From Erythrobacter sp. WG (GTDB taxonomy: Bacteria > Pseudomonadota > Alphaproteobacteria > Sphingomonadales > Sphingomonadaceae), in the NCBI RefSeq assembly GCF_026586795.1, contig NZ_JAPFGY010000005.1, forward strand, positions 62,001 to 126,000: a stretch of DNA of 64,000 bases, given 5' to 3'. Positions 28,381-37,456 of this stretch are shown piece by piece (within the stretch, counting starts at the first letter, position 1; each line of letters opens with the position of its first letter). The translations under genes were made by a program, and so were the position numbers. The notes beneath the pieces were generated by a model. That model did no database searches. It was not told the origin of the DNA and saw only the letters and a list, made by a program, of their open reading frames with translations.

Positions 28381-29363
28381 GCTGCGTCCTCCACGGCCTG
28401 CGTCAGGACAGCGCGCAGGGTGCGCCGTGCCAAGGGGATCTTGAAATCATTCTCGCCAAACCCGCGCGCGGACTGGAGCAGCACGTCGGCAGCCTCGTCG
28501 AACAGGGCATCATCGGCCGCCTTGCCGAGAAGGACCGCGCCGATTGCGGGATCGAACCACGGCTTGTGGGCCAGTCCGCCGAAAGCGAGATCGGCACGCG
28601 TGAAGACCCCGCCCTCAATCTCGATCACCGCCGCGACCGAGACCAGCGCGAAGGCATAGGAGGAACGTTCGCGCACCTTGCGGTAGTAATGCGCCCCGCC
28701 GACCGGGGGGGGCAGGGTGACAGCCGTGATCATCTCGCCGCGCCCCAGCTCATTTTCGCGCCACGGGGTATCGCCCGGGAGCAGGTGAAAGTCGCGGACC
28801 GGCACGGATCGTTCCGTCCCGTCTTCCTTCATGATGTGAACCTCGGCATCCAGCGCGCTCATCGCCACGGCCATGTCGCCGGGATAGGTGGCAATGCATT
28901 GGTCGCTGGTGCCGAGCACGGCGTGGAGCTTGGCCACCCCCTCGATCGCGCTGCAGCCGCTGCCGGGATCGCGCTTGTTGCACGGCTGGTCGATCTTGGT
29001 GAAGTAGAAACAGCGGGTCCGCTGGCACAGATTGCCGCCGGTGGTCGCCTTGTTGCGCAGTTGCTGGGTCGCCCCGGCAAGGATCGCGCGTGCGAGTACG
29101 GGGTAATCCTGTCGCACGCGCGGATGCACCGCAGTTGCCGTATTGGTGACGAGCGCACCGATACGCAGGCCGCCATCAGGTGTGTCGGTGATCTCGGCAC
29201 AATCGAGCCTGCTGATGTCGGCAAGCCGCGACGGGGTTTCCACCTGCAGCTTCATGAGATCGAGGAGGTTCGTGCCGCCTGCGATAAGGCGGGTGTGCTC
29301 ATCTTTCGTAAGTTGCGCGGCATCGGAAGGTGACGGTGCGCGGACCAGCTCAAACGGTTGCAT
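28377..29363 (-). CDS. Aldehyde oxidoreductase FAD-binding subunit (YagS/PaoB type)
   Basis: 328 aa medium subunit. FAD_binding_5 domain with RLIAGGTNLLDLMK and a CO dehydrogenase flavoprotein C-terminal domain. Four cysteines in QRTRCFYF...CNKRDPGSGCSA correspond to the extra 4Fe-4S site known from PaoB, supporting the Pao-type assignment. The ATG at 29363 overlaps the end of the iron-sulfur subunit by 14 nt; this start begins MQPFELVRA, typical of the family. Confidence 0.9.
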   Translation of the reverse strand: MQPFELVRAPSPSDAAQLTKDEHTRLIAGGTNLLDLMKLQVETPSRLADISRLDCAEITDTPDGGLRIGALVTNTATAVHPRVRQDYPVLARAILAGATQQLRNKATTGGNLCQRTRCFYFTKIDQPCNKRDPGSGCSAIEGVAKLHAVLGTSDQCIATYPGDMAVAMSALDAEVHIMKEDGTERSVPVRDFHLLPGDTPWRENELGRGEMITAVTLPPPVGGAHYYRKVRERSSYAFALVSVAAVIEIEGGVFTRADLAFGGLAHKPWFDPAIGAVLLGKAADDALFDEAADVLLQSARGFGENDFKIPLARRTLRAVLTQAVEDAA

Positions 29364-29868
29364 CGGCGCGCCCCCTGGCGACATCGCGGATCGCAGCGAC
29401 GATGTTGGCATAGGCGCCGCAACGGCACAGATTGCCGCTCATCCTCTCACGGATTTCCTCGTCGCTGAAGGTCGCTTCGGACGTCAGGTCGGCGGTGGCA
29501 TCGCTGGGCCAGCCCTCGGCAATTTCGGCAAGCATCGCCTGCGCCGAACAGATCTGGCCCGGCGTGCAATAGCCGCATTGAAGGGCGTCGTGCGCCATGA
29601 AGGCGTGCTGCAGATCCGACGGAGCATCGGGGCCTCCGATCCCCTCGATCGTGGTCACCCGGTCACCTTCATGCATCGCGGCGAGGGTCAGGCAGCTGTT
29701 GATGCGCATGCCGTTGACGATGACCGTGCAGGCACCGCACTGGCCATGATCGCAGCCCTTTTTCGTGCCGGTCAGTCCCAAATCGTGCCGCAGGAAATCC
29801 AGCAGCGACGTGCGCGGATCGGCAGGCAGAGAGTGGGCTGTACCATTGATACCGATCGTTCCGGCCAT
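29350..29868 (-). CDS. Aldehyde oxidoreductase 2Fe-2S subunit (YagT/PaoA type)
   Basis: 172 aa small subunit. Plant-type ferredoxin motif GCDHGQCGACTVIVNG and second cluster motifs CGYCTPGQICSA and NLCRCGAY are complete. The ATG at 29868 is chosen because a good ribosome site (GAGGAGAT) precedes it. E. coli PaoA carries a Tat signal for the periplasm; none is seen here from this start, so the complex is probably cytoplasmic. First gene of the leftward three-gene operon. Confidence 0.92.
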   Translation of the reverse strand: MAGTIGINGTAHSLPADPRTSLLDFLRHDLGLTGTKKGCDHGQCGACTVIVNGMRINSCLTLAAMHEGDRVTTIEGIGGPDAPSDLQHAFMAHDALQCGYCTPGQICSAQAMLAEIAEGWPSDATADLTSEATFSDEEIRERMSGNLCRCGAYANIVAAIRDVARGRADATV

Positions 29869-30221
29869 GTCCTGTATCTCCTCGAAACCTTTGGCGGCTT
29901 CCTTCGCGATTATCGTGCCTTTGAACATTGATCCCCGCAGCAACTGATGATTCATTGCTGTTCGATCATTTTACCGGCGCCGCGCATTCATTTCATCGCG
30001 AACGATAACGGCAAAGTGCGACGCGCTCGTGTCGGCAATCCCCAAGTCATCTGCGCGTCGAATGTTCCGGTCCCGGCGATGTTTTTCATCCTGAATTTCA
30101 GCATTCGGACGAAGTATCTGGAAATCATCATCGCTGATGGAACATTGTCAGCGCGGTCTTTCTTACGTTGGCTGAGCTATCCGCCACATGGATGGCAATT
30201 CCCAATGGAGGAACCGACGTT
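29869..30221. other. Divergent intergenic region
   Basis: About 350 nt between the leftward oxidoreductase operon and the rightward DUF2383 gene. GGAAC motifs occur on the minus strand (30064-30068) and on the plus strand (30139-30143), but neither has a GTT box at 16-17 nt. No coding signal is seen. Confidence 0.4.
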
Positions 30222-30659
30222 ATGAACGCCAATACCACCGCTCTCGAAACGCTGATCGACACGACCTATGATTCGGTCGAAGGGTACCGCAAGGCGGCCG
30301 AGACCGCGAAGTCGCCCGAACTGAAGCGCATCCTCTCGGAGCAGGCTGCCAAGCGCCAGAAAACGCTCGATGCGCTCAATACCGAGCTCACCCGTCTCGG
30401 CGGCAAGCTGGTGACCAAGGGCACCGCGACCGGCGGCCTGCACCGTCTGTGGATGGATCTCACCAACCTCTTCGAAAGCGACGACAAGGCTGCCGTGGAG
30501 CGTGTCGAGGAAGGCGAAGATTATCTGGCCGACAAGTTCGAGGAAGCGCTCAAGGCGACTGATCTCGATCCGAACACGCGCTCGGTCATCCAGACTGCGC
30601 TGGGCGAAGTGCGTGAAGGCGAGCGCCTGACCGATCGTCTGGAAGAACAATACGACTGA
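30222..30659 (+). CDS. DUF2383 (PA2169-type) four-helix bundle stress protein
   Basis: 145 aa, ferritin-like helical bundle of the PA2169/DUF2383 family; begins MNANTTALETLIDTTYDSVE, and charged helices such as LKRILSEQAAKRQKTLDAL continue the pattern. Members are frequently induced by general or oxidative stress; biochemical function is unknown. The ATG at 30222 is preceded by GGAGGAAC. A strong terminator follows. Located between the aldehyde oxidoreductase and katE. Confidence 0.85.
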   Translation: MNANTTALETLIDTTYDSVEGYRKAAETAKSPELKRILSEQAAKRQKTLDALNTELTRLGGKLVTKGTATGGLHRLWMDLTNLFESDDKAAVERVEEGEDYLADKFEEALKATDLDPNTRSVIQTALGEVREGERLTDRLEEQYD

Positions 30660-30668
30660 TTTCTTTCC

Positions 30669-30714
30669 CCCGACAGCGCGGCTTCCCCCACCGCGCTGTC
30701 GGGATCCGATTTTT
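30669..30714 (+). terminator. Intrinsic terminator
   Basis: Perfect 13-bp stem CCCGACAGCGCGG (30669-30681) / CCGCGCTGTCGGG (30691-30703) with a 9-nt loop, followed by ATCCGATTTTT. Ends the DUF2383 transcript. Confidence 0.8.
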
Positions 30715-30745
30715 CCGCCTTTTCTGCCGCTCGAGGAAATTCCCT

Positions 30746-32911
30746 ATGCCCCGCACTCCGACCCCCGCCGACACATCACCTGCAAGCGACAACGCGTTGC
30801 GCGATCACCGGCAAGGCGAGGGATCGGCTCCCTTCGTCGAGACCGGAGGCAATGCGGGCGAGCTGCATCAGGACATTGCCTCGAAGGGCGATCATTCCGA
30901 TGGCCTTGCGCATTTGACCGACAATCACGGCCACCGCATCGCCGACAACCAAAATTCCCTGCGCGCAGGCGAACGTGGACCGACGCTGCTCGAGGATTTC
31001 GTGCTGCGCGAGAAGATCTTCCACTTCGATCACGAACGCATTCCCGAGCGGATCGTCCATGCACGCGGATCGGGCGCGCACGGCACCTTCGAGGTGACCC
31101 GCGCGATCCCGGAGTGGACCCGCGCCAAACTGTTTCAGGAGAAGGGCAATTCATGCTCGGTCTTCGTCCGCTTCTCGACCGTTGCCGGCGGTGCCGGAAG
31201 CGTCGACACCCCGCGCGACGTGCGCGGCTTTGCAGTCAAGCTCTATACCGAAGAAGGCAATTGGGATCTGGTCGGCAACAACATCCCGGTGTTCTTCATC
31301 CAGGACGCGATCAAATTCCCCGATCTCGTCCACAGCGTGAAGATGGAGGCCGACCGCGGCTATCCGCAGGCGGCGAGCGCGCACGACACCTTCTGGGATT
31401 TCGTCAGCCTGATGCCCGAAACCATGCACATGGTGATGTGGGCGATGTCAGACCGCGGCATTCCGCGCTCGCTGCGCATGATCGAAGGCTTCGGCGTCCA
31501 CACCTTCCGCTTCATCAATGCCGATGGGGAGGGCCGGTTCGTCAAGTTTCACTGGAAGCCGGTGCTCGGCCTCCAAAGCACGACATGGGACGAGGCGGTC
31601 AAGATCGCCGGCGCCGACCCCGATTTCCACCGCCGCGATCTGTGGGAAGCGATCGATGCTGGCGACTATCCGCAGTGGGATCTGGGCGTGCAGGTCTTCG
31701 ACGAGGCATGGGCGGCCAAGCAGCCCTATGACGTCCTCGATGCGACCAAGCTGATCCCCGAGGAGGAAATCCCCGTCGAGGTGATTGGCCGCATGACGCT
31801 GAACCGCAACGTCGACAATTTCTTCGCCGAGACCGAGCAGGTCGCCTTCCTGCCGACCAACATTCTGCCCGGCATCGACTTTTCCAACGATCCGCTGCTG
31901 CAGGGCCGACTGTTCAGCTATCTCGATACGCAAAAGTCGCGGCTGGGGACGACCAATTTCCACCAGATCCCGATCAATGCGCCCAAATGCCCGTTCCACA
32001 ACATGCAGCGCGACGGGATGATGCAGACGCTGGTGCCCACGGGGCGGGCCAACTACGAACCCAATTCGCTGGCCGAAGCCGGCGAGGACGGCGGCCCCCG
32101 GGCCTGCCCGGAAACCGGGTTCAGTTCGTTCCGCGAGAATGCCGAGCGCTACGATCCCACCGCAAAGCTGCGGGTGCGTGCGGAAACTTTCGCCGACCAC
32201 TACAGTCAGGCGCGGATGTTCTACCTCTCGCAGACCGAGAACGAGCAGGCGCATATTGCCTCGGCGATCGTGTTCGAATTGTCGAAGGTGTCGATCGCCC
32301 ACGTCCCGCCCGCGGTTGTTGCACGGATGCGGAACATCGACGAAAATCTCGCCAGTCGGGTTGCGGACGGCCTCGGCATCGATCTGCCCGAGAAGGCCAA
32401 GGCCGCCAAGGAGCCGGTCGATTTGGGCACCTCGGATGCGCTTTCGATCCAGAAGAACGCCAGGGCAGGGCTGGAAGGACGCAAGGTCGGCATCCTGTTC
32501 GACGAAGGCTCGAGCAAGGAAGCGATCGACACGCTGGTCGCCGATATCGAAAAGGCAGGCGGCACCGCCTTCCTCGTCGCGCCCAAGATCGGGCCGCTGA
32601 ACGTCAAGGGCGGCACGCTCAAGGCCGATGGCCAACTGGCCGGAACGCCGTCGGTGATGTTCGATGCGGTCGTTGCGATCCTGGTACCCGAACGCGCCGA
32701 GAAGCTGGCGCAGGATGTCGGGGCGGTCGCGTGGTTCGCCGACGCTTGGTTCCACTGCAAGACCATCGGTGCCTGCGGAGGCACGCGCAAGCATCTGCTA
32801 CCCAAGGCCAATATCGAGCCAGACGACGGTATCGTCGACCCCGAAGACTTTATGAAGACCGGACCCATCCGGCACTGGCACCGCGAACCCAAGGTCCGCG
32901 ATCTGGCGTAA
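30746..32911 (+). CDS. katE: Large-subunit catalase (HPII/KatE type)
   Basis: 721 aa monofunctional heme catalase, clade 2, cytoplasmic, converting H2O2 to water and oxygen. Active-site His H105 in [12 protein letters not shown], Asn in [10 protein letters not shown] (178/179), proximal heme ligand Y392 in [11 protein letters not shown]-terminal DJ-1/PfpI-like domain (about 575-715, [13 protein letters not shown]) distinguishes large catalases from ~480-aa small ones. Family practice and location beside ecfG-type regulators suggest control by general stress response; no clear promoter is seen. Confidence 0.97.
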   Translation: MPRTPTPADTSPASDNALRDHRQGEGSAPFVETGGNAGELHQDIASKGDHSDGLAHLTDNHGHRIADNQNSLRAGERGPTLLEDFVLREKIFHFDHERIPERIVHARGSGAHGTFEVTRAIPEWTRAKLFQEKGNSCSVFVRFSTVAGGAGSVDTPRDVRGFAVKLYTEEGNWDLVGNNIPVFFIQDAIKFPDLVHSVKMEADRGYPQAASAHDTFWDFVSLMPETMHMVMWAMSDRGIPRSLRMIEGFGVHTFRFINADGEGRFVKFHWKPVLGLQSTTWDEAVKIAGADPDFHRRDLWEAIDAGDYPQWDLGVQVFDEAWAAKQPYDVLDATKLIPEEEIPVEVIGRMTLNRNVDNFFAETEQVAFLPTNILPGIDFSNDPLLQGRLFSYLDTQKSRLGTTNFHQIPINAPKCPFHNMQRDGMMQTLVPTGRANYEPNSLAEAGEDGGPRACPETGFSSFRENAERYDPTAKLRVRAETFADHYSQARMFYLSQTENEQAHIASAIVFELSKVSIAHVPPAVVARMRNIDENLASRVADGLGIDLPEKAKAAKEPVDLGTSDALSIQKNARAGLEGRKVGILFDEGSSKEAIDTLVADIEKAGGTAFLVAPKIGPLNVKGGTLKADGQLAGTPSVMFDAVVAILVPERAEKLAQDVGAVAWFADAWFHCKTIGACGGTRKHLLPKANIEPDDGIVDPEDFMKTGPIRHWHREPKVRDLA

Positions 32912-32935
32912 CGTCGTCCGCTTTGCATCAGCCGT

Positions 32936-33118
32936 TTGCGCGAGGAGCAGAGATACGAGAAATTGCGTGCGGCCATTCTGTCGCGCGACGAGCAGCTCGA
33001 CGGCTCTATCAACCCCATGCTCGCCCGTCATGGCGAAATCAGCGAGGCGCGCCAGTACAGTGGCCATGCGGTCAATGACGACTGGCAATGCCCCTTCAGG
33101 GATCCCCGAAAGTCATGA
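32936..33118 (+). CDS. Possible small protein upstream of the DUF1989 gene
   Basis: 60-aa open frame from a TTG codon, overlapping the next ATG by 4 nt (ATGA), which is the arrangement of translationally coupled genes. The sequence is hydrophilic (AAILSRDEQLDGSINPML, then QYSGHAVNDDWQCPFRD) and unrecognised. It could be real, or the remnant of a longer gene; the start is uncertain. Confidence 0.3.
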   Translation: MREEQRYEKLRAAILSRDEQLDGSINPMLARHGEISEARQYSGHAVNDDWQCPFRDPRKS

Positions 33119-33699
33119 CCAACCGTATTCCCCCTCGGTCCGGAACGGCCCTCACGCTCATGGCCGGCCAGACGCTCACCGTGGTCGATCCCGAAGGAAT
33201 GCAGGTGAGCGACATGGTCGCTTTTGCGCTCGATGATCCTAGCGAGGTGATCTCGAACGGTCGCACCTTCGATTATGAGGAAACGATCGCGCTGACGACC
33301 GGGGCTACACTATGGTCGAACCGTTCGCGAAAGATGCTGGTGATCGACTATGATGACGTGGGGCGCCATGACTTTCTCCTGACGCCCTGTTCGCCTGGCA
33401 CCTTCACGCATTTTTATCCCGACAAGCCCGTGCATCCTGGATGTTTCGGCAATCTCGCGGACGCGTTGGCGCCCTGCGGCATTTGCCCTGATCAGATTCC
33501 CACAGCCTTCAACATTTTCATGAACGTGCCCGTTTCGGCGGACGGATCGATTTCGGTGAAACCGCCGGTCAGCCGGGCTGGCGACCAGATCCGGTTCCGC
33601 GCATGCATGGATCTTCTTATCGGGCTCACGGCTTGCTCGGCCCATGCATCGAATGGCGGAAGCTCCAAGCCGATTGATTATTTTTGCGGCGCAGATTGA
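33115..33699 (+). CDS. DUF1989 (urea carboxylase-associated) family protein
   Basis: 194 aa. The family pattern is visible: GQTLTVVDPEGMQVSDMVAF near the N-terminus, FDYEETIALT, HDFLLTPCSP, HPGCFGNL and NIFMNVPV. DUF1989 proteins accompany urea carboxylase or are of unknown role. No urea-carboxylase genes are nearby; here it follows katE. The ATG at 33115. Confidence 0.85.
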   Translation: MTNRIPPRSGTALTLMAGQTLTVVDPEGMQVSDMVAFALDDPSEVISNGRTFDYEETIALTTGATLWSNRSRKMLVIDYDDVGRHDFLLTPCSPGTFTHFYPDKPVHPGCFGNLADALAPCGICPDQIPTAFNIFMNVPVSADGSISVKPPVSRAGDQIRFRACMDLLIGLTACSAHASNGGSSKPIDYFCGAD

Positions 33700-34188
33700 A
33701 CATCGACCGCCTCAAGTACTTATAAAAAATGTGGAGTCTATGTTGTCAGGCCAGTTTCCGGGATCAATCTCCGGACGGTCGCAGAACTCGGCGAAGCTTA
33801 ACTGGCAAATCACTGTGTCATCCCTGACATCAAGGAGTTCAGGATGAAGCGCGCGCAACCGTTCGCCCGCCCCGGCCACTCCGCCTTGGGCGATCACGGC
33901 AAATCATGGCGGCCATCATGGTGGCGGCCGAGGCGAACCACCCGACCTATTCGTGCATCGTTTCTCTCCAGTCTTGGCAAAAGGAGCGCTATCTTGCGGA
34001 ATTGGTCCTGAACGTCGCAATTTCTTTGGGGAAATGGACCTCGCCGCCTCTTCATGTGAAATGGTGCCGTAAGACTTGTGCTGCCGAAATATGCGCTAGC
34101 TGGCTGGCGTGCTTGTGCCTATGTTCAGCCGGAAGCGACCGGCTAGGCTGGAGCGCTGAATATGAGGCAGCGGAGGTCTTAGCTCGCC
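33700..34188. other. Intergenic ~490 nt, no supported gene
   Basis: Lower GC than the neighbouring catalase. Several short open frames exist on both strands, none with a recognisable product, ribosome site or codon pattern. Possible decayed DNA within the island. Confidence 0.4.
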
Positions 34189-35742
34189 ATGGTCGAAAGC
34201 GCCGAGTTTCTCCCCCGCAACCTTACAGCGGAGCCCAAATCTATTTCAATTCGCGGGCGTTCTACGTCCCGCGAATTCGTGGATAGAGATCGCGGAAAAA
34301 GTGATACGATTTGGCGCGAGGCCTCGGCAACGCGGGCCCATGTCGTAGTTGATGCGGCGGATTACTTCGATCTGCTCCAGGTTGCCATGATGAATGCCAA
34401 GCAGCGAATTATGTTGATCGGCTGGGATTTCGACACGCGCATTCACTTACACGCAAGGCGAAAGAAGCCTGGCGGGCCGCCCAAGCGTTTAGGGGAATTC
34501 ATCATATGGCTCGCGGGCCGTACACCGGGGCTTGAGATCAAGCTACTCAAGTGGAATTTTGGCGCGCTAAAATTGCTGGGCAGAGGCTCCACCATGCTCG
34601 ATGTAGCGCGTTGGGCTATGCATCCTCAAATTGAGCTGAGACTTGATAACGCGCACCCCTTTGGATGCAGTCATCATCAGAAAATCGTGGTCATTGATGA
34701 CAAGTTTGCGGTGTGCGGTGGCATCGACATGACTTCCGGCCGATGGGACACACCGGCACATCTGGATGACGACGTGCGGCGCAAACGGCCTAATCGAAAA
34801 CTATACGATCCCTGGCATGATGTAACGATGATGATCGACGGCAAAGCCGCTGCCGAACTTGGCGAACTTGCGCGTATGCGTTGGGAGCGGGCGGGTGCAG
34901 CTCCTCTGGCACCGTGTGAACCGCAAAAGGAGTCACCATGGCCGGGATCGCTCGAAGCCGAATTTCAGTTCGTTCAAGTTGGTATCTCTCGGACGCGAGC
35001 AGAATACGAAGACAGTCCACCCATTTTCGAGATCGAAAATCTCTTCCTTGAACAGATAGCCCGCGCGAAAAAGTTCATCTACGCAGAAAATCAGTACTTT
35101 GCGTCACGAAAGATTGCTGAGGCGATCGCACGCCGTATGGCGGAGCCGGAGCCTCCAGAAATATTCATTGTCACTTCAGAAAGCGCCGATGGTTGGCTTG
35201 AGCAAAAAGCTATGGACAGCGCTCGTGCGAGGCTGATTCGAGCTATTCAAGAAAAGGACAAAGCCGGCCGGTTCTCGGTCAACATTCCCTACACGGCAAA
35301 AGGAACGCCAATTTATGTCCATGCCAAGTTGATGATCGTCGATGACGAAATTCTTCGCGTAGGTTCCGCGAATATGAACAATCGATCATTGGGCCTGGAC
35401 AGCGAGTGCGATCTCCATATCGACATGGCAGCTGACGGAAACGAGTCGGTGGGGCCGGCCATCAAGCTTCTCAGGCATCGGCTCCTCGCGGAGCATTGTG
35501 GGGTGAGCACCGAGCAGATGGCGGCAAAGCTGAACGGTGGGGCATCAATGCTAGAGGCCGTGCAGCAGTTAAGGTACGGCGGCCGACGTCTCGAACAGCT
35601 CACACTCCCCAAGCTCACCGATGCGGAAAAGGTGCTGGCCGATCAGGCAATGCTCGATCCAGAGTCGCCTGAAGAACTCTTTGAACCATTCGCTAAAACG
35701 AGTATATTTTCAAAAAGCCGCATACTGAGCGCACCAGATTAA
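34189..35742 (+). CDS. Phospholipase D-family protein
   Basis: 517 aa with two PLD catalytic HKD motifs: HHQKIVVIDD (about residue 162) and HAKLMIVDD (about 381), each followed by Gly/Ser-Asn elements (GGIDMTSGRWD; GSANMNNRS). It probably hydrolyses or transfers phosphatidyl groups. There is no signal peptide, so it is likely cytoplasmic or membrane-peripheral. Base composition is more AT-rich than the housekeeping genes, consistent with acquisition. The start at 34189 is the first ATG; the N-terminal ~45 residues are unconserved-looking, so a later start is possible. Confidence 0.9.
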   Translation: MVESAEFLPRNLTAEPKSISIRGRSTSREFVDRDRGKSDTIWREASATRAHVVVDAADYFDLLQVAMMNAKQRIMLIGWDFDTRIHLHARRKKPGGPPKRLGEFIIWLAGRTPGLEIKLLKWNFGALKLLGRGSTMLDVARWAMHPQIELRLDNAHPFGCSHHQKIVVIDDKFAVCGGIDMTSGRWDTPAHLDDDVRRKRPNRKLYDPWHDVTMMIDGKAAAELGELARMRWERAGAAPLAPCEPQKESPWPGSLEAEFQFVQVGISRTRAEYEDSPPIFEIENLFLEQIARAKKFIYAENQYFASRKIAEAIARRMAEPEPPEIFIVTSESADGWLEQKAMDSARARLIRAIQEKDKAGRFSVNIPYTAKGTPIYVHAKLMIVDDEILRVGSANMNNRSLGLDSECDLHIDMAADGNESVGPAIKLLRHRLLAEHCGVSTEQMAAKLNGGASMLEAVQQLRYGGRRLEQLTLPKLTDAEKVLADQAMLDPESPEELFEPFAKTSIFSKSRILSAPD

Positions 35743-36010
35743 GCATATCCCGGTCTTCTGGTCAGTCTGAATTCCTAGCGATGATATTCCAGTCGAGGGC
35801 AGATCAAAGGCAGGTCTACATCAAGATATTGAGCCCTGCCCACTTTTTGACCCATCTGCACCACTTCGCTCGCGGAGAATTTAGTCGTGTAACGGTATAT
35901 CGTTGCGCTTCCAAGCAGGAAGCGCGGACCAAGCATTGGTCGGCGAGGCGAACGGTCTATCGTTGAGCCAATGAGCCCATAGAGTAGGGGTCACTATCGG
36001 GACACTGCAT
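35743..36010. other. Intergenic, nothing recognised
   Basis: Between phospholipase D and the terminator of the leftward lipoprotein gene. One 61-codon open frame at 35781-35966 has no similarity and is not supported. Confidence 0.4.
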
Positions 36011-36061
36011 AAAAAGACGTGCCACTTGAAGGTGGCAAAACTGCCCACCTCCAAGCGGCAC
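36011..36061 (-). terminator. Intrinsic terminator of the small lipoprotein gene
   Basis: On the minus strand a long imperfect stem (GTGCCGCTTGGAGGTGGG / CCACCTTCAAGTGGCAC, 36019-36061) is followed by TCTTTTT (plus-strand A run 36011-36015). Confidence 0.75.
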
Positions 36062-36087
36062 GCTATTTAATACCGATATAGCGCGAG

Positions 36088-36333
36088 TTACTCGTCGCCA
36101 GTGACCGGCTTTCCCTCCGCGTCGCCGGGCATGTCCACATCGACGGTGGGCACTTCGACGGTCGTGGTCTTGGTGCCGACATCGACATCAGCGGTTTCGA
36201 CATCGAACTCGGGCGCTTGGCCACCCTTCACCTCAACCTCGGGAAGCTCGGCTTCCTTCGTCTGGTCAACGTCGCACGCGGCGAGGGCCATTACGAAGGG
36301 GGCAACGAGTGCGGTCATGATCAGCTTTTTCAA
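36088..36333 (-). CDS. Small acidic lipoprotein
   Basis: 81 aa: MKKLIMTALVAPFVMALAAC is a lipoprotein signal with the acylated Cys at residue 20. The mature part is a Val/Asp/Glu-rich repetitive chain (VEVKGG, ETADVDVGTKTT, VEVPTVDVDMPGD). Function unknown; likely envelope. A terminator follows. The ATG at 36333 is preceded by CAGGAGAAC on its strand. Confidence 0.8.
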   Translation of the reverse strand: MKKLIMTALVAPFVMALAACDVDQTKEAELPEVEVKGGQAPEFDVETADVDVGTKTTTVEVPTVDVDMPGDAEGKPVTGDE

Positions 36334-36495
36334 TTTCGGTTCTCCTGTTTAAACTTATCAAATCGGACGAAGCGGCATCAAAGACTTTCATTCTGAGGCG
36401 CGGAAAGACGGTTGGATAATGAAGCGCGCTCAGGGCGTCCCGCCTGCGGTACTCACATCAAAAATGAAGAGATATTTCTGCAATTACGACAATGA

Positions 36496-37065
36496 TTACG
36501 TCGCCTTTTCAGCCTTCTTGCGGCGGTTGAAGACGCTGCGAAGATGGGCAAGGTCGGCGTCGCTCAGGTGCTTTTCGGCTGCAACGAATTGCTCCTGTTC
36601 CTCCTCTCGGATGTGGTGAAGGTACTTGTCCTTCAACTTGGCAAAGCGCCGGAGCCAGCCGGGAGAGGCCATGTCTGCCTCTTGCAGTTCCTCAATCAGC
36701 TCGTCGATTTGCTTGTGCTCCGCGACTGCGTGACGAGCGTCTTCGGTGGTGTCCGGATTGCGGAGGACGGCCGACCAAAGCGCCTGTTCCTCGGCCGCCG
36801 CATGGGCTTGCATTTCATTGACCAACTCGCCGAACAAGCGACGCCGGTCCGGGGAATCGCCCGAAGTTTCTTCAATCATAGCAAGTAGCGCGCGGTGCTC
36901 ATCGTGATCGGCCACCAGCCTTCCGAAGATATCTGGATTGCCCCGAAACCTGGTCGCAGGCGTGCTGCCGATCCTCGCGGCGAGATCAGGCGCCAAGCGC
37001 TTGGCGCGTGCGATCGCGGCAGACTTGGCATCATGTTCAGTGATCTGGTTTGAATGTGCGGTCAT
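36496..37065 (-). CDS. Hemerythrin-like HHE-domain protein
   Basis: 189 aa helical protein. Potential di-iron ligands are spaced as in hemerythrin/HHE domains: LVADHDEHRALL, MQAHAAAEEQALW, AVAEHKQIDELI, KYLHHIREEEQEQF. Cytoplasmic HHE proteins of this kind are common members of alphaproteobacterial general-stress regulons. The N-terminal ~45 residues are basic and unconserved. The ATG at 37065. Confidence 0.85.
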   Translation of the reverse strand: MTAHSNQITEHDAKSAAIARAKRLAPDLAARIGSTPATRFRGNPDIFGRLVADHDEHRALLAMIEETSGDSPDRRRLFGELVNEMQAHAAAEEQALWSAVLRNPDTTEDARHAVAEHKQIDELIEELQEADMASPGWLRRFAKLKDKYLHHIREEEQEQFVAAEKHLSDADLAHLRSVFNRRKKAEKAT

Positions 37066-37149
37066 GGTCGCTGTCCTCGTGCAATTGCGATCATCAGCGT
37101 CGGCCGCCCTTGGGGATCAGACCGGCGCTGTGTCGAACGTTGGAGCGGC

Positions 37150-37395
37150 TTACGCCGCAGTGACGGGAGTGGAAGCGGTGCCAGTCCGGGTGTCGCGACC
37201 ATCGGCAGTCTGCTGGTCACGGTGGCGCTTGAAGAGGTAGCCGCCTACGCCGATGGCGATCAAGGCGGGCAAGCTCATTCGGGCGATCAGAGTAGGCGCG
37301 ATCGAGCCGAGAATGACACCTGTGCCATTGTCGACCTTGGTGGTGCTCTTGGCGAGCTGGCTACCGACAAGGCCGCCGATGATGCTCTTCATCAT
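37150..37395 (-). CDS. Small membrane-associated protein
   Basis: 81 aa: glycine-rich N-terminus MMKSIIGGLVGSQLAKS and a hydrophobic stretch (about 27-54: GVILGSIAPTLIARMSLPALIAIGVGGYLF) ending in basic residues. Function unknown; it resembles small stress-induced membrane proteins. The ATG at 37395 follows GGAGATT. A GGAAC element lies 45 nt upstream (37441-37445). Confidence 0.7.
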   Translation of the reverse strand: MMKSIIGGLVGSQLAKSTTKVDNGTGVILGSIAPTLIARMSLPALIAIGVGGYLFKRHRDQQTADGRDTRTGTASTPVTAA

Positions 37396-37440
37396 GTTTA
37401 ATCTCCTTCGGCCAGCGTCAAGTCAAAGGGTGCGACGAAT

Positions 37441-37445
37441 GTTCC
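37441..37445 (-). promoter_or_regulatory. GGAAC -35-like element upstream of small membrane protein
   Basis: GGAAC (the -35 of EcfG-type sigma factors) 45 nt upstream of the start codon. The expected GTT-type -10 at 16-17 nt is not evident (GACTT instead), so the assignment is tentative. Confidence 0.3.
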
Positions 37446-37456
37446 GTGTGCCATTT

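Noticed and set aside
26134..28659. 841-codon open frame on the plus strand
   Set aside because: Antisense to the molybdenum subunit, which has clear family motifs; composition is shadow-like.
30139..30169. EcfG promoter (GGAAC...CGTT) upstream of the DUF2383 gene
   Set aside because: The two boxes are 22 nt apart instead of 16-17, so they do not form a consensus promoter.
33712..33897. 61-codon minus-strand frame after the DUF1989 gene
   Set aside because: No recognisable domain or ribosome site; too short to support without homology.
33906..34286. 126-codon open frame upstream of phospholipase D
   Set aside because: Cys/Trp-rich, no ribosome site, overlaps the phospholipase start, no similarity recognised.
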